DNA of 64,000 nucleotides from the NCBI RefSeq assembly GCF_003112555.1, contig NZ_BEWB01000004.1, forward strand, positions 248,001 to 312,000. The letters are read 5' to 3'. Below, piece by piece: positions 45,701 to 52,686 of the stretch; position 1 is the first letter of the stretch; each line of letters opens with the position of its first letter. A model generated the notes under the pieces. That model saw only the letters and a program-made list of their open reading frames with translations. It searched no databases and was not told the DNA's origin. The DNA is from Streptomyces coelicoflavus. Lineage in GTDB: Bacteria; Actinomycetota; Actinomycetes; Streptomycetales; Streptomycetaceae. A program made the position numbers and the translations under genes.

Positions 45701-48358
45701 TACCCCGACGGCAAACTCAGGTCCAAGGCGGACGACGGTGTCCCGGTGGGCAGGTCGGTGGTCCTGGTGGACAACTCCGACACCCAGAACACCGCCACCA
45801 CCGGCACCTGGGCAGCGGGGGACAGCACCGGCCAGCAGGGCTACGACCACCGTACCCACGCCGCCGGCACGGGCACGGACGCGTTCACGTGGACGCTGAA
45901 CGTCCCCGAGGACGGCACGTACACCGCGTACGTGAAGTATCCGGAGGTGACCGGCGCTGCCACGGCCGCCGAGTACACCCTCACCCACGGCACCACCACC
46001 GAACCGGCCGTCACCAGGAACCAGACGACCGGCCCCGGCACCTGGGTCGCCCTCGGCGACTACGCCCTCGAGCAGGGCGAGGACACCGAACTGAAGCTGG
46101 AACAGAGCGGCACGGGCACCGTGGTGGCCGACGCGGTCAAGCTGGTCCGTGACAACTCCGCCGACACGGACACCGAACAGAAGACGTTCACCTACGGCTA
46201 CGACGTCAACGGCAACCTGACCTCGATCGACGACACGTCGTCCGGGACGCGGACCGACGCCTACACGGTCGCCTACACGGGCCTCAACCAGGTCCAGAAG
46301 GTAACGGAGTCCCTGTCCGGCACGGAGAAGAAGGCCACGTCGTACACGTACGACGCCAACGGGCAGCCGGAGACGGTCACCCACCCCAGCCAGTTCTCCC
46401 AGTACACCTACGACCTGCGCGAACTGGTCAAGACCGTCTCGGTCGGCAAGACGGCGACCGACACCGACCCGAAGGTGACGTCGTACACGTACACGGCCCG
46501 CGGCACGAAGCTGAAGGAGACCAAGGCCAACGACAACACCGTCGACTACACCTACTACCTCGACGGCGCCCTGAAGTCGACGACGGAGAAGAAGGCGGAC
46601 GGCACCACGCTGGTCGCCTCCCACACCTACGCCTACGACCCCAACGGCAACAAGGCGCAGGACGTCGCGAAGAAGATGGACGCCGACAACCACGCGGCGT
46701 ACCTCGACTCCACGACCAACTACACCTACGACCCCGCCAACCGGCTCACCGAGTCCGTCAAGACGGGCAACGGCGCGGGCACGGAAACCTACGTCCACGA
46801 CGACAACGCCAACGTCGTCAGTCAGACGGTCAAGGGCACGACGACCGCCTACCACTACGACCGCAACCGCCTGCTGACCGCGACGACCTCCGGCGTCACG
46901 GCCGACTACACCTACGACCCCTTCGGCCGCCAGCAGTCGGTGACGTCGCAGGGGCAGATCATCTCCCGGAGCGTGTACGACGGCTTCGACCACGTCGTGG
47001 AGTCCCAGAAGATGGACGACACCGGCGCGATGAAGTCCACCACGTACACCTTCGACCCGCTGGACCGCACCGCCTCGAAGACGGCGGACGGCAAGACCAC
47101 CGACTTCGAGTACCTCGGCCTGTCCGGTGAGGTCCTCGACGAGAAGGTCGCCGGCGAGCTGACCAAGTCCTACCAGTACAGCCCGTGGGGCCAGCGCCTG
47201 TCGCAGATCAAGCACAACACCGACGGGACGACCGAGGACGGCTACTACGGCTACAACAGCCACACCGACGTCGAAACGCTGACGGACGACAACGGCGACA
47301 CGAAGGCCACCTACGGCTACACCGCCTACGGCTCCAACGACGAGTCCGAGTTCACCGGCATCGACAAGCCCGACACCACCGACCCCACCAAGGAGGACTA
47401 CAACCCCTACCGCTACAACTCCAAGCGCTGGGACGCCCAGTCCGGCACCTACGACATGGGCTTCCGCGACTACAACCCGGGCCTGAACCGCTTCACCACC
47501 CGGGACATGTACAACGGTGCCCTCGCCGACATGGGCCTGGGAACGGACCCGTTCACCGGCAACCGGTACGCCTTCACCGGCGGCAACCCGGTCAGCAACG
47601 TGGAACTCGACGGCCACATGCCCGCGCCGATGGATGGCGGTGGCAGCAGCACTCCGTCGGGTGGCTGCGGGACGCCAGGATTCATCGGGCCGTGTGCCAC
47701 AAACAGCGGCTCGACATCTGCAAAAGCGGCTGGGGCCGGTACGAGCATGCACAACGCGGCTCAGGACATCATGTGGCTGTACCTGGTGGGCCTCGCCGAG
47801 GCCAAGTACGGTCCGTCGGGGATCACGCGTGTCCAGATGGAGGCCCCTGTGCTGGGCGGCTCCAAGGAGGGCACCGGCGAAGACGGAGGTGCGGATATGA
47901 CGTACCGAGACGGGAACACACTCTATGTGTGGGAACTCAAGCACAAGGCGCGGATGCCGTGGACGAACGACCGTTTTGCGCCGGCCGAAGGCTACGGAAA
48001 GGACGACGTGGAATGGTATATAGATTTCATGCGTCGCGATCCGCAGTACGCCGGTCTCGACATCAAGCCCGGTTTCCGGCTTCCGCATCCGCTGGTTGGG
48101 CCCGGAGTGAAGCGGGGTCAGTTCCTCGAACTGGACAATTCCGATTTCTTCGGCGGTATGGCTACTGAACATGGAGTAGTCAATTATCAAGAGTTCTACA
48201 TGGCGACCTCGCGTCCGGAGCCCAAACCCGTGCGCGTGCCTGAGCCGGTGAAGGTCGGCGCAGGTGCCGCAGCTCTTGGTACCGCACTCTGGTGGGGTGC
48301 GAAGGTATTTGCGCCGCTGTGCGGGCCGGCAGCACCTGCTTGCGCGATTGCCTTCTAA
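39722..48358 (+). CDS. Secreted RHS/YD-repeat polymorphic toxin with PD-(D/E)xK nuclease-like tip
   Basis: 2878 residues from the ATG at 39722 (GCGAAAGG just before). Signal peptide RRYLSCLVAAAIAGTLLPQ ending near AYA-APP. Two DNRLRE-type domains (about 333-430 and 773-960), two golvesin-like beta domains (about 463-575 and 2006-2145), and YD repeats from about 1260 to 2600 (many YDxxG units). The RHS core end follows: YRYNSKRWDAQSGTYDMGFR and RFTTRDMYNGAL, then YAFTGGNPVSNVELDGH at about 2616. The remaining 240 residues are a distinct toxin module: D2725 in GGADMTYRDG and E2738-x-K2740 in WELKHK form a PD-(D/E)xK pattern, and a hydrophobic Cys-containing tail ends the chain. The tip's codons are less GC-biased than the repeats, suggesting exchange. 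The next gene is the likely immunity protein. Confidence 0.88.
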   Translation: MHVKVPYRRYLSCLVAAAIAGTLLPQVAYAAPPSNSGKDGDKGFIDTVSGWLGDDEKETPEPPSYGGLGMADRQKLPKGKNAPKAKRVKELTSRRTPTARFWQLSDGRVEAELTAAPTSYKDPAGMSWKAIDTRVAETRAKGFDFANKSNTGRSWFGSDPDRLLRFEAGDGGQSVTLGLEGASGRLKPEAKDATVTYKDAVGGADLSYVVGPGRVKENITLSERPAGPVTYTFTLDTEGLTPKAREDGSIAFFGELPNTPVLVIPAPYMTDAKKSASSPYGYAYSAEVTQKLRRDGDGWKLTVTPDAKWLAAKERQYPVVIDPTITIAPSPSGSQDTMVLSDQPGVNFNSSWKLAAGKTSASATSRSLLKFPLDEIPDGVKVDGARLGVYFDQSHTTNGNDVTIEAHRATGAWDESTATWSNTSGLVGELSGTSVQADDGDAGTTAAKGSWPASGSTLTQYAIGDDYHYNKDTVAGDTYTWQPKVTDSGTYRIDVHYVAAFDRATNAPYTVTHRDGTQTFTVDQTAGTNGVWASLNGGGQLPFTKGTVGKVVLGDGPASSSTAVLADAVRLVNPAQIVKNKGEYNQWHEFPVADTVQKWVSGTAANHGFVLTAKDESSTGPLGGPRYEAGDGAYGGETSTVPRLTVTYGKVGTSLNSPTVVHSTGPELSWKAYANTTGDAGLDIVEYQLHRSTQQAFTPSAATLIAPIGASETTYTDTTAVPTPDSAANEIDKSYYYQIAVKTKSGELLGSPTRIVGIPKAGRTMKIIQGSQGGVTDTTLSSAQPSTNQDTIRSWDVDQKWLSVGNNSGTYGRTRAVLKFPTDDIPSTATVINNRMYMWGAETTTDTDGAIYELHALTRDFSETQATWNNAASTTAWSSAGGDMSAAVSDTVASVSDVGRHWWDATGLMQSWIDDPAGNKGVAVKLKDESASGPQERTLFLSAEAADPQLRPYMQVIYVDSTTEDTYYAPQTPSRMTPNTTYTVDFTVTNTTSAQWAEGERELSYTWKLPDGTDVTTGGNQLATPIPALLPGKSATIQAKVSTPVNSDSGNKRGEYALGWDVRKTADGSWLSAGTNAIPPLKQSVAVEDPTSNQLGLEKFYSYTGKNTGAGSTVMNNLASGNSVWSYNAFTNPGRGLTTFARFSYNSLDTSDTVSGAGWSAQLAGPVRLGAPLDFHPNPNPTEVRLPDGDGTTHVFRKQDDGTWKAPAGVHYRLSAKAGLDCKPSKDPVPDAWTLLRPDGTRFLFGCDGYLTSTVDKNGNTQTYTYEERKSNNKPTKFLKYITDPAGRKSLTVAYYDKADAPFPKVADHVRSMTDVSGRKLTFEYSDKALLTKLTDGAGSAQPKVFAFTYDATQGNKNVKLVTATDPRGNGTDLAYYAPKTGDDPKYHWWTKTLTDRLGGDTGFTYAADAANPKFTDATVTDAESHATKYVTDDYGRPVQTTNAKSQTTKMSWDADNNVTYLEEANGAKTAYCYDQKTGYPLWSRDAENNKSGVPDASECAPGTHPANAATYDYQTRADGFAADLWRKTSPEGRAWQFGYDTFGNLKTVTDPKGVATATADDYTTTYEYNSHGQLTKAVDANGNPTTYSAFDATGNPETITDALAHATDFVYDERGQVTKVTDAYDKVTTQTYDTFGRPLVSTVPKNQDEGDLITTPAPEYDANDNVTTSTAPNGAVSTAVYDAADQITSATAPKDTTTSDERRTTYTYDKAGHLTATTEPKGTLTTSDPADYVTTNHYDEIYQLTSVVNADGDTISYGYDNVGNTTEVVDPKKNATADTADYTTRTAYDLNHRVTSVTDAAGNTTKRAYDKDSLVTSATDAENNTTLTTYDERGKTAEVKVPHSGTTTITYRTTRYEYDEVGNTTKVITPRAVAADTTTAFTARTEYDALNRPVKQYQPYDPADARHNDPNVYTETVYDKVGRVAKTSLPPSEGQTVRNTTVFDHFDNGWVRSSTDPWSIATTYDYNDLGRQTARTLTSAGGSSNRTMTWSYYPDGKLRSKADDGVPVGRSVVLVDNSDTQNTATTGTWAAGDSTGQQGYDHRTHAAGTGTDAFTWTLNVPEDGTYTAYVKYPEVTGAATAAEYTLTHGTTTEPAVTRNQTTGPGTWVALGDYALEQGEDTELKLEQSGTGTVVADAVKLVRDNSADTDTEQKTFTYGYDVNGNLTSIDDTSSGTRTDAYTVAYTGLNQVQKVTESLSGTEKKATSYTYDANGQPETVTHPSQFSQYTYDLRELVKTVSVGKTATDTDPKVTSYTYTARGTKLKETKANDNTVDYTYYLDGALKSTTEKKADGTTLVASHTYAYDPNGNKAQDVAKKMDADNHAAYLDSTTNYTYDPANRLTESVKTGNGAGTETYVHDDNANVVSQTVKGTTTAYHYDRNRLLTATTSGVTADYTYDPFGRQQSVTSQGQIISRSVYDGFDHVVESQKMDDTGAMKSTTYTFDPLDRTASKTADGKTTDFEYLGLSGEVLDEKVAGELTKSYQYSPWGQRLSQIKHNTDGTTEDGYYGYNSHTDVETLTDDNGDTKATYGYTAYGSNDESEFTGIDKPDTTDPTKEDYNPYRYNSKRWDAQSGTYDMGFRDYNPGLNRFTTRDMYNGALADMGLGTDPFTGNRYAFTGGNPVSNVELDGHMPAPMDGGGSSTPSGGCGTPGFIGPCATNSGSTSAKAAGAGTSMHNAAQDIMWLYLVGLAEAKYGPSGITRVQMEAPVLGGSKEGTGEDGGADMTYRDGNTLYVWELKHKARMPWTNDRFAPAEGYGKDDVEWYIDFMRRDPQYAGLDIKPGFRLPHPLVGPGVKRGQFLELDNSDFFGGMATEHGVVNYQEFYMATSRPEPKPVRVPEPVKVGAGAAALGTALWWGAKVFAPLCGPAAPACAIAF

Positions 48359-48369
48359 TAGGGCAGACT

Positions 48370-48409
48370 GACGGGCGGGTGCGCTTTCTGACAGGTGCGC
48401 CCGCCCGTC
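48370..48409 (+). terminator. Hairpin between RHS toxin and immunity gene
   Basis: 15-base arms (48370-48384 and 48395-48409) pair along their full length with two G-U wobbles around a 10-base loop, followed by TTCG. The 5' arm starts GACGGGCGGG and the 3' arm ends CCCGCCCGTC. Strong enough to end or attenuate transcription between the two genes. Confidence 0.65.
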
Positions 48410-48445
48410 TTCGCAAGTCAGATTTTCCGAGAATGGAGAAATGTT

Positions 48446-48874
48446 TTGGGGGCGTCTCGATGGCATTACTTCATCGAAGGTTGTGACGGCGCGCAGTCCG
48501 CATTGGACGAGCTGCGGGAGCGTGAATTCGTAAAATCCTGGAGCGACTTCGACCCTTCGATTGCATCGCTTTCCGACTTGGTGAGCAGTGGTGCGCTCGA
48601 GGAGGAGGGGGCTCACTCGATCATCGACGTCGATCGTGTCATCGAATCCGATGATCCCGAATACGATGAAGACGGAACGGTTCGACTGCTCCTTCCGCAA
48701 GAGGTTGTTCAGTATTTCGGCACGGACAAGCCCACGCGGGAAATTGTGGAATCTGTCTATGCGACCGCGAGGCGGCGCCTTCCGCCAGTGCTTCGCGGGT
48801 CCGGTTGCTGCACCGCCATCTATGAACAGGGTGCACCCTGCGGATTCGCCTTCTGGGGAATGACGGGTGATTGA
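48446..48874 (+). CDS. Probable immunity protein for the RHS nuclease toxin
   Basis: 142 residues from a TTG at 48446 with GGAG 7 bases before; the frame is open upstream but passes through the hairpin. Strongly acidic (VIESDDPEYDEDG), as expected for an inhibitor of a nucleic-acid-binding enzyme, with a Cys pair (GSGCCTAIYEQGAPCGFAFW). Codon use is less GC-biased than the chromosome norm, like the toxin tip just upstream. No family recognised; the role rests on position directly after the toxin module and on composition. Confidence 0.6.
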   Translation: MGASRWHYFIEGCDGAQSALDELREREFVKSWSDFDPSIASLSDLVSSGALEEEGAHSIIDVDRVIESDDPEYDEDGTVRLLLPQEVVQYFGTDKPTREIVESVYATARRRLPPVLRGSGCCTAIYEQGAPCGFAFWGMTGD

Positions 48875-48923
48875 CCAGAATTCCTGAGACCGTCAACTTC
48901 GACTCGTCGGAGGGACTGGTCGG

Positions 48924-49226
48924 ATGACAACGACACGAGCCTCCTCCGTCATCAAGTCCTGGGGTGCTGCCGTGCTGTACGCGGTGGCGGCGGCCCTGGT
49001 GCTGTTCAGCTTCGCCATGACGGTCGAAACGGACAATCCGGCTGCGTTCCCGGGACGGCGGGACAACGACGGGGCATTCGGAGCGCTGCTGTGCGTCGGT
49101 ATCGCCGCCCTTTCGGCGGCGGTGGCCGTGACGTCGCTCTCGCGACGCCCGCTGTCCAAGTCCGTCTGCGCGGCGATCATCCTCGTGTGTCTCTATCGAG
49201 TGGTCGGCGTCGCCGGACAACTCTGA
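48924..49226 (+). CDS. Small integral membrane protein, hypothetical
   Basis: 100 residues with three likely spans (AVLYAVAAALVLFSFAMTV, FGALLCVGIAALSAAVAVTSL, VCAAIILVCLYRVVGVA). The start is the ATG at 48924, 12 bases after GGAGGGAC. It sits 49 bp after the immunity gene and may be part of that toxin cassette or a separate gene. Function unknown. Confidence 0.6.
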   Translation: MTTTRASSVIKSWGAAVLYAVAAALVLFSFAMTVETDNPAAFPGRRDNDGAFGALLCVGIAALSAAVAVTSLSRRPLSKSVCAAIILVCLYRVVGVAGQL

Positions 49227-49638
49227 CGCGAAAGGTGACTGCGCCGTTTCGTGCAGTGAGGAAGCTGTCTCCGCAGGGTGACCAGAGATGGTCGCTGGGT
49301 GACCGGCTCTGTGAGGGCGCGCACAGGGCTCACGTCACACGGGACCGGAGTTAGTAGACGTCCGACGGCCGCTCGCCCCCGTAATCGTCGGCCGTCCGGA
49401 CGAGTGGGGCGGCCGGTCTGCGAAGCGGCGTAGTAGGTCACACACTTGTCGCGACGCCGGAGCGTTCCGCAGTGTGTTCTGCGTACCGGGGAGCCGAGCG
49501 CCGGGACCGGACGGGAGAAGAGCCCGTCCGTGATCCAGACACCGGCCCTGATGACGCGAAGCCGCGTCCAACGCGGACACCGCGTCGCCGACCCCCCGTC
49601 GGCCTCCCCATCACGTTCCCGAATGGAGAGGTACACCC
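49227..49638. other. 412-bp noncoding region with long leader of the transglycosylase gene
   Basis: No believable gene. Arms GTCCGACGGCC (49360-49370) and GGCCGTCCGGAC (49390-49401) can pair with one bulge. A second hairpin lies near 49517-49533 (ACGGG, AGAAGAG, CCCGT). Long structured leaders ahead of secreted wall hydrolases in Streptomyces are sometimes c-di-AMP riboswitches, but I cannot match that consensus here. Confidence 0.5.
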
Positions 49639-50157
49639 GTGCACGCCCTCATGCGCCGTCCCCACATCCGCAAGTCCGCCGTTGCCTCCCTCGCCGCCGC
49701 GGGCGCCGCCGCCGTCAGCCTCACCCTCGTCCCGAGCCCCGCGCACGCCGCCGAGCCGGCCAAGGCGTCCACCGCGCAGACCCAGGCCCAGACCGACAAG
49801 ATCAAGGCCATCGTCAAGGCCGGCGAGAAGAAGCACGGCGACGACCTCGACGGCTGGATCCGCACCGCCCTGGACGTCATGGACGCGAAGAACATCCCGG
49901 GCACCTACGAGGGCCTGCACCGCAACATCATGCGCGAGTCGTCCGGCAACCCGAAGGCGCAGAACAACTGGGACGTGAACGCCCAGAACGGCATTCCTTC
50001 GAAGGGCCTGCTCCAGACGATCCAGCCCACCTTCGACGCCTACCACGTCAAGGGCACGAAGGACTCCATCACCGACCCGGTCGCCAACATCGTCGCCGCC
50101 TGCAACTACGCGGCCGACAAGTACGGCTCCATGGACAACGTCGACTCCGCCTACTGA
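49639..50157 (+). CDS. Secreted lytic transglycosylase (SLT domain)
   Basis: 172 residues from a GTG with GGAGAGG about 8 bases before. Signal peptide with SVAxLAAAGAAAV-like core and cleavage after AHA (near residue 37). The domain has GLHRNIMRESSGNP, where Glu in the RESSGNP motif is the catalytic acid, followed by SKGLLQTIQPTFDAYHV, the GLLQ/PxTF signature of soluble lytic transglycosylases. It cuts glycan strands outside the cell and is stand-alone. A perfect 17-bp hairpin follows 75 bp downstream. Confidence 0.9.
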   Translation: MHALMRRPHIRKSAVASLAAAGAAAVSLTLVPSPAHAAEPAKASTAQTQAQTDKIKAIVKAGEKKHGDDLDGWIRTALDVMDAKNIPGTYEGLHRNIMRESSGNPKAQNNWDVNAQNGIPSKGLLQTIQPTFDAYHVKGTKDSITDPVANIVAACNYAADKYGSMDNVDSAY

Positions 50158-50232
50158 CCGGCGGACCCACCGACCGCCTGAGCCCCCGGGACAACCGGTC
50201 CCGCGCGGAGGCCGGCGGGGCCCAGGCAGCAC

Positions 50233-50271
50233 GGCGGGGCCGGAGGGACGACACGTCCCTCCGGCCCCGCC
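50233..50271 (+). terminator. Perfect 17-bp hairpin terminator after the transglycosylase gene
   Basis: Arms at 50233-50249 (starts GGCGGGGCC) and 50255-50271 (ends GGCCCCGCC) are exact complements around the 5-base loop GACAC. Confidence 0.85.
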
Positions 50272-50306
50272 TGCGTCGCACCCCGTGCGCCCCGGAAAAG
50301 TCGCTC

Positions 50307-50415
50307 TCAGATGTCCCGGGAGAGACCAGCCAGCTCGGTGACCTGTAACGTTGTGCGGGAATCGGCTGCTGACCTGGGTGAATGGTCTTGCAGCTGTTTC
50401 ACGCTCGTGCCGGTT
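50307..50415. repeat. Direct repeat A (109 bp), partner of 52341-52449
   Basis: Starts TCAGATGTCCCGGGAG and ends TTTCACGCTCGTGCCGGTT. By hand it aligns without gaps to 52341-52449 at 79 of 109 bases, best at both ends. The T7SS-toxin reading frame on the reverse strand stops inside it (stop at 50399-50401). Confidence 0.75.
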
Positions 50416-50701
50416 GATGGAGCTCCGAGAGGGCGTCGCCGCACATCCCGTACGACTTCTCCAGTTTCTTCAAGTTCTTCGGGACCCCCGAGAACTCCTC
50501 CTTGAAGACCGTGGCCGACTTGCCCGCCCACTCCGCGAGCGTGCTCTCTCCCGCCATGCCCTTGACCAGGCGCAGGGCGTCGGACACGTCGTCAGCGAAG
50601 TCGTGCAGGACTTTCGCCAGCCTGCGCACTCGTTGCGGATCGCCGGGGGTCGGGTCCTTGTCCAGATCAAGGACATGCCAATCGGTTGGCCGGTTTCCCA
50701 C
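50399..50701 (-). pseudogene. Truncated N-terminus of a T7SS-secreted-type toxin (WXG-like helical domain)
   Basis: 100 residues from a GTG at 50701 with GGGGGA 5 bases before. The text RPTDWHVLDLDKDPTPGDP, then RVRRLAKVLHDFADDV, and AEWAGKSATVFKEEFSGVP matches the conserved start of long Streptomyces proteins annotated as putative T7SS-secreted toxins, which continue for several hundred residues after MAGDAL. Here the match ends at MCGDALSE and a stop follows within direct repeat A. The toxin body and tip are missing, so this is a cut remnant or a stand-alone WXG-like partner. The breakpoint at the repeat edge favours a remnant. Confidence 0.65.
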
Positions 50702-50783
50702 GTTCTTCCCCCGTCGCACGGCTCCACTCAAGGCACTTATGCCTCAGCAAAGTTACTTGATCTCCTGCTCGTAGACTCGGAGC

Positions 50784-51968
50784 GTGAGCCACAACGAAGA
50801 GACGCCCGGCGGCGCCACTTCCGAACGGCATCGTCAGGAGCGGCCCGGGCCGGAGTCGCAGCATCTGGCTGAGCTCGGGCCGGAAGGAATGTACGAGGCG
50901 GCGGAGCGGCTGTGCCGGACGGTGGCCGGCGAAGGGCCCCGTGGAGCCTCTGCGGCGCGGACCGTCGGGCGGATCGCCGAGACCCTTGCCGACACCCGTT
51001 CGCGGGACTGTGTGACGTTCGCTGCGGACCTCGTGAGCCGGCTGCTGCCCGAAGAGGCCATTCCCCCTGGCGAAGGCGATCGATTGCTGCGCTCCGTGGC
51101 CGCGAAGCTGGTCAGGACTCAGCAACTGCGGGACATCGAGCCTCTGTTCCGCGAGTTGCCGGACGGGGTCCTGGGACGTGCGGTCGAGCTGCGGGCCTGC
51201 CTCCTCGGAGAGCTGGCACTGATCGGCTCGGGGACTGGCCGGCGCTCCCTGGACGCGTACGCCGAGAAGCTGGGTGAGCTGGGGCACCCGCTGGCTCGGC
51301 TGCCCAGAACGCGACTGGACATCGAGCATCGGTTCACGACTCGTGTCCGGGGACTGGGGTCGATCAAGACCGCGAAGCAGCTCCGGTCGCGTTTCCCCGA
51401 GGCTCCCTCGACCGACGGCGGTGCGGTCGCCGGTCGCGGTGCCGTGAACACTCTGGACGACGGACGGGCGAACGCCGCTGCCCAACCCTTCAAAGCCGGG
51501 GGGTGGACCCGTGAGCCCGAGGCACGGTTCTTCACGCTGCCGAGCCCGCTCAGCTCCGACGACTTCGGCATCTCCTTCATCAAGGAACTGCCCCTGCGCT
51601 GCCTGGCGGGTGCGGGCAGCCGCCGGGGGAGCGCGCTCGCCTGCGAGACGACACCCGACGATGTACTCAACGAACTCTTCTCGGCTTCGTACGTCGGCGG
51701 AGTGAACGGCCAGGGGCAGGGCGGTGCGTACGCCAGGCTGTACGCCTGGGAGAGTCTCTACGCGCTGATGGGGTCGCCCGCCGGGGTACCTCTCCTTGAA
51801 GTGGTGCGGCGCGCGGCAGATCACCGGTGGCTGCGGTTCATGGCGTTTACGGACTGGTTCCACCACGACACCTCGGACCTGGCTTTCGCCGTGCTCGATC
51901 CCACCCGGACTCGGGTCGCGGTGCTGGCGGCGACCGATACCGATGTCCACCGCGATGCTCTCGGATAG
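50784..51968 (+). CDS. DUF6183-like protein
   Basis: 394 residues from a GTG. Mostly helical; the C-terminal half holds GGVNGQGQGGAYARLYAWESL, then HRWLRFMAFTDWFHHDTSDLAFAVLDPTRTRVAVLAATDTD, which matches the DUF6183 pattern as I remember it. No catalytic motif, signal peptide or membrane span is seen. It lies divergent from the truncated T7SS toxin and inside the pair of 109-bp direct repeats. An immunity-like role against a polymorphic toxin is possible but not shown. Confidence 0.6.
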   Translation: MSHNEETPGGATSERHRQERPGPESQHLAELGPEGMYEAAERLCRTVAGEGPRGASAARTVGRIAETLADTRSRDCVTFAADLVSRLLPEEAIPPGEGDRLLRSVAAKLVRTQQLRDIEPLFRELPDGVLGRAVELRACLLGELALIGSGTGRRSLDAYAEKLGELGHPLARLPRTRLDIEHRFTTRVRGLGSIKTAKQLRSRFPEAPSTDGGAVAGRGAVNTLDDGRANAAAQPFKAGGWTREPEARFFTLPSPLSSDDFGISFIKELPLRCLAGAGSRRGSALACETTPDDVLNELFSASYVGGVNGQGQGGAYARLYAWESLYALMGSPAGVPLLEVVRRAADHRWLRFMAFTDWFHHDTSDLAFAVLDPTRTRVAVLAATDTDVHRDALG

Positions 51969-52247
51969 CGGGAAGTCGTCCCTGGCACCTTCTTCGCCTT
52001 TGTCGTCAGAGTGGGCCGAGATCCTTCCGGCCCTGTGAAGAAGGACGCGGGCGTCACCAGCACCGTGCTGCGGACCCGCCGCCGGATTCCGGTCGCAGGG
52101 GCGGAGACCACGCTGCTCTGGCCGGACGTGACGCTTGGGGTCTTCGGGCGAGGCGCTCGGAGCGTCAGCTTGCTCGCGCTGGCCTGCGGCTGTATCACCT
52201 GGCCCCTGGTGAGAACCGTTCTCGATGAACGCACACGTGACGTGTAT

Positions 52248-52483
52248 GTCCCAGAGAAGTCCCAGGGGCAACTGCGAGTTCCCCCCTGCCCTGCATCTGT
52301 GCAGGTAAGGGGGGGTTCGCGCTGCTTTTCCTCAGACCCTTCAGATGTCCCGGGAGGGACCGGCCAGCGCAATAACCTGCAGTGATAGTCGATCGCGGGA
52401 CACTGACCTGCGCGAATGGGCTTTCGGTTGTTTCACGTTCGTGCCAGTTCTTGCAGCCGGAAGTCCCAGAAGAGTCCCAGGGG
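52248..52483. repeat. Two 21-bp near-identical copies flanking direct repeat B
   Basis: Copies at 52248-52268 and 52463-52483 (both start GTCCCAGA and end AGTCCCAGGGG) agree at 19 of 21 bases. Each contains GTCCCAG twice. One lies 72 bp before repeat B and the other 13 bp after it. Confidence 0.75.
52341..52449. repeat. Direct repeat B (109 bp), partner of 50307-50415
   Basis: Starts TCAGATGTCCCGGGAG and ends TTTCACGTTCGTGCCAGTT. Same length and orientation as repeat A, 72 percent identical by hand count. The two bracket about 1.9 kb with the truncated toxin and the DUF6183 gene. Confidence 0.75.
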
Positions 52484-52686
52484 ACTCCCCTTGCTCATGG
52501 CCGACCACCCTTCAAGGGGTCTGACCGACCACGAGCATCAGGAAGCGGACACTCGCGTCACACCCTCACCAGCCACTTGCCCACATCGGCCACGCGGGCC
52601 GAAATCTCCCTCTTTTCAACTGCTCCGAGGCGGATGGACCCTGGCGGGAAGGGACGCTCACGGACGGTGCCGAGGGGGGAACCGCG

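Larger units (their letters stand above)
51969..52686. other. 718-bp region without a clear gene; holds repeat copies
   Basis: No frame shows a start, family match and codon bias together. It contains direct repeat B (52341-52449) and two 21-bp copies of a GTCCCAGA-type repeat. It looks like junction DNA left by insertion events. Confidence 0.55.

Noticed and set aside
44171..48700. A 1509-codon reverse-strand open frame opposite the RHS repeats
   Set aside because: Its product is low-complexity Val/Gly/Arg/Asp text with no domain, produced by antisense reading of GC-biased YD repeats. Other long antisense frames (40709-43999, 1710-3653, 14770-16602) are rejected for the same reason.
49360..49638. 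Possible c-di-AMP (ydaO-type) riboswitch before the transglycosylase gene
   Set aside because: The gene type fits, and hairpins exist, but I could not match the conserved core segments, so it is left as unassigned leader.
52011..52385. A 124-codon forward frame in the repeat-rich junction
   Set aside because: It crosses both repeat types, lacks a ribosome-binding site and has no domain; more likely noncoding junction DNA.
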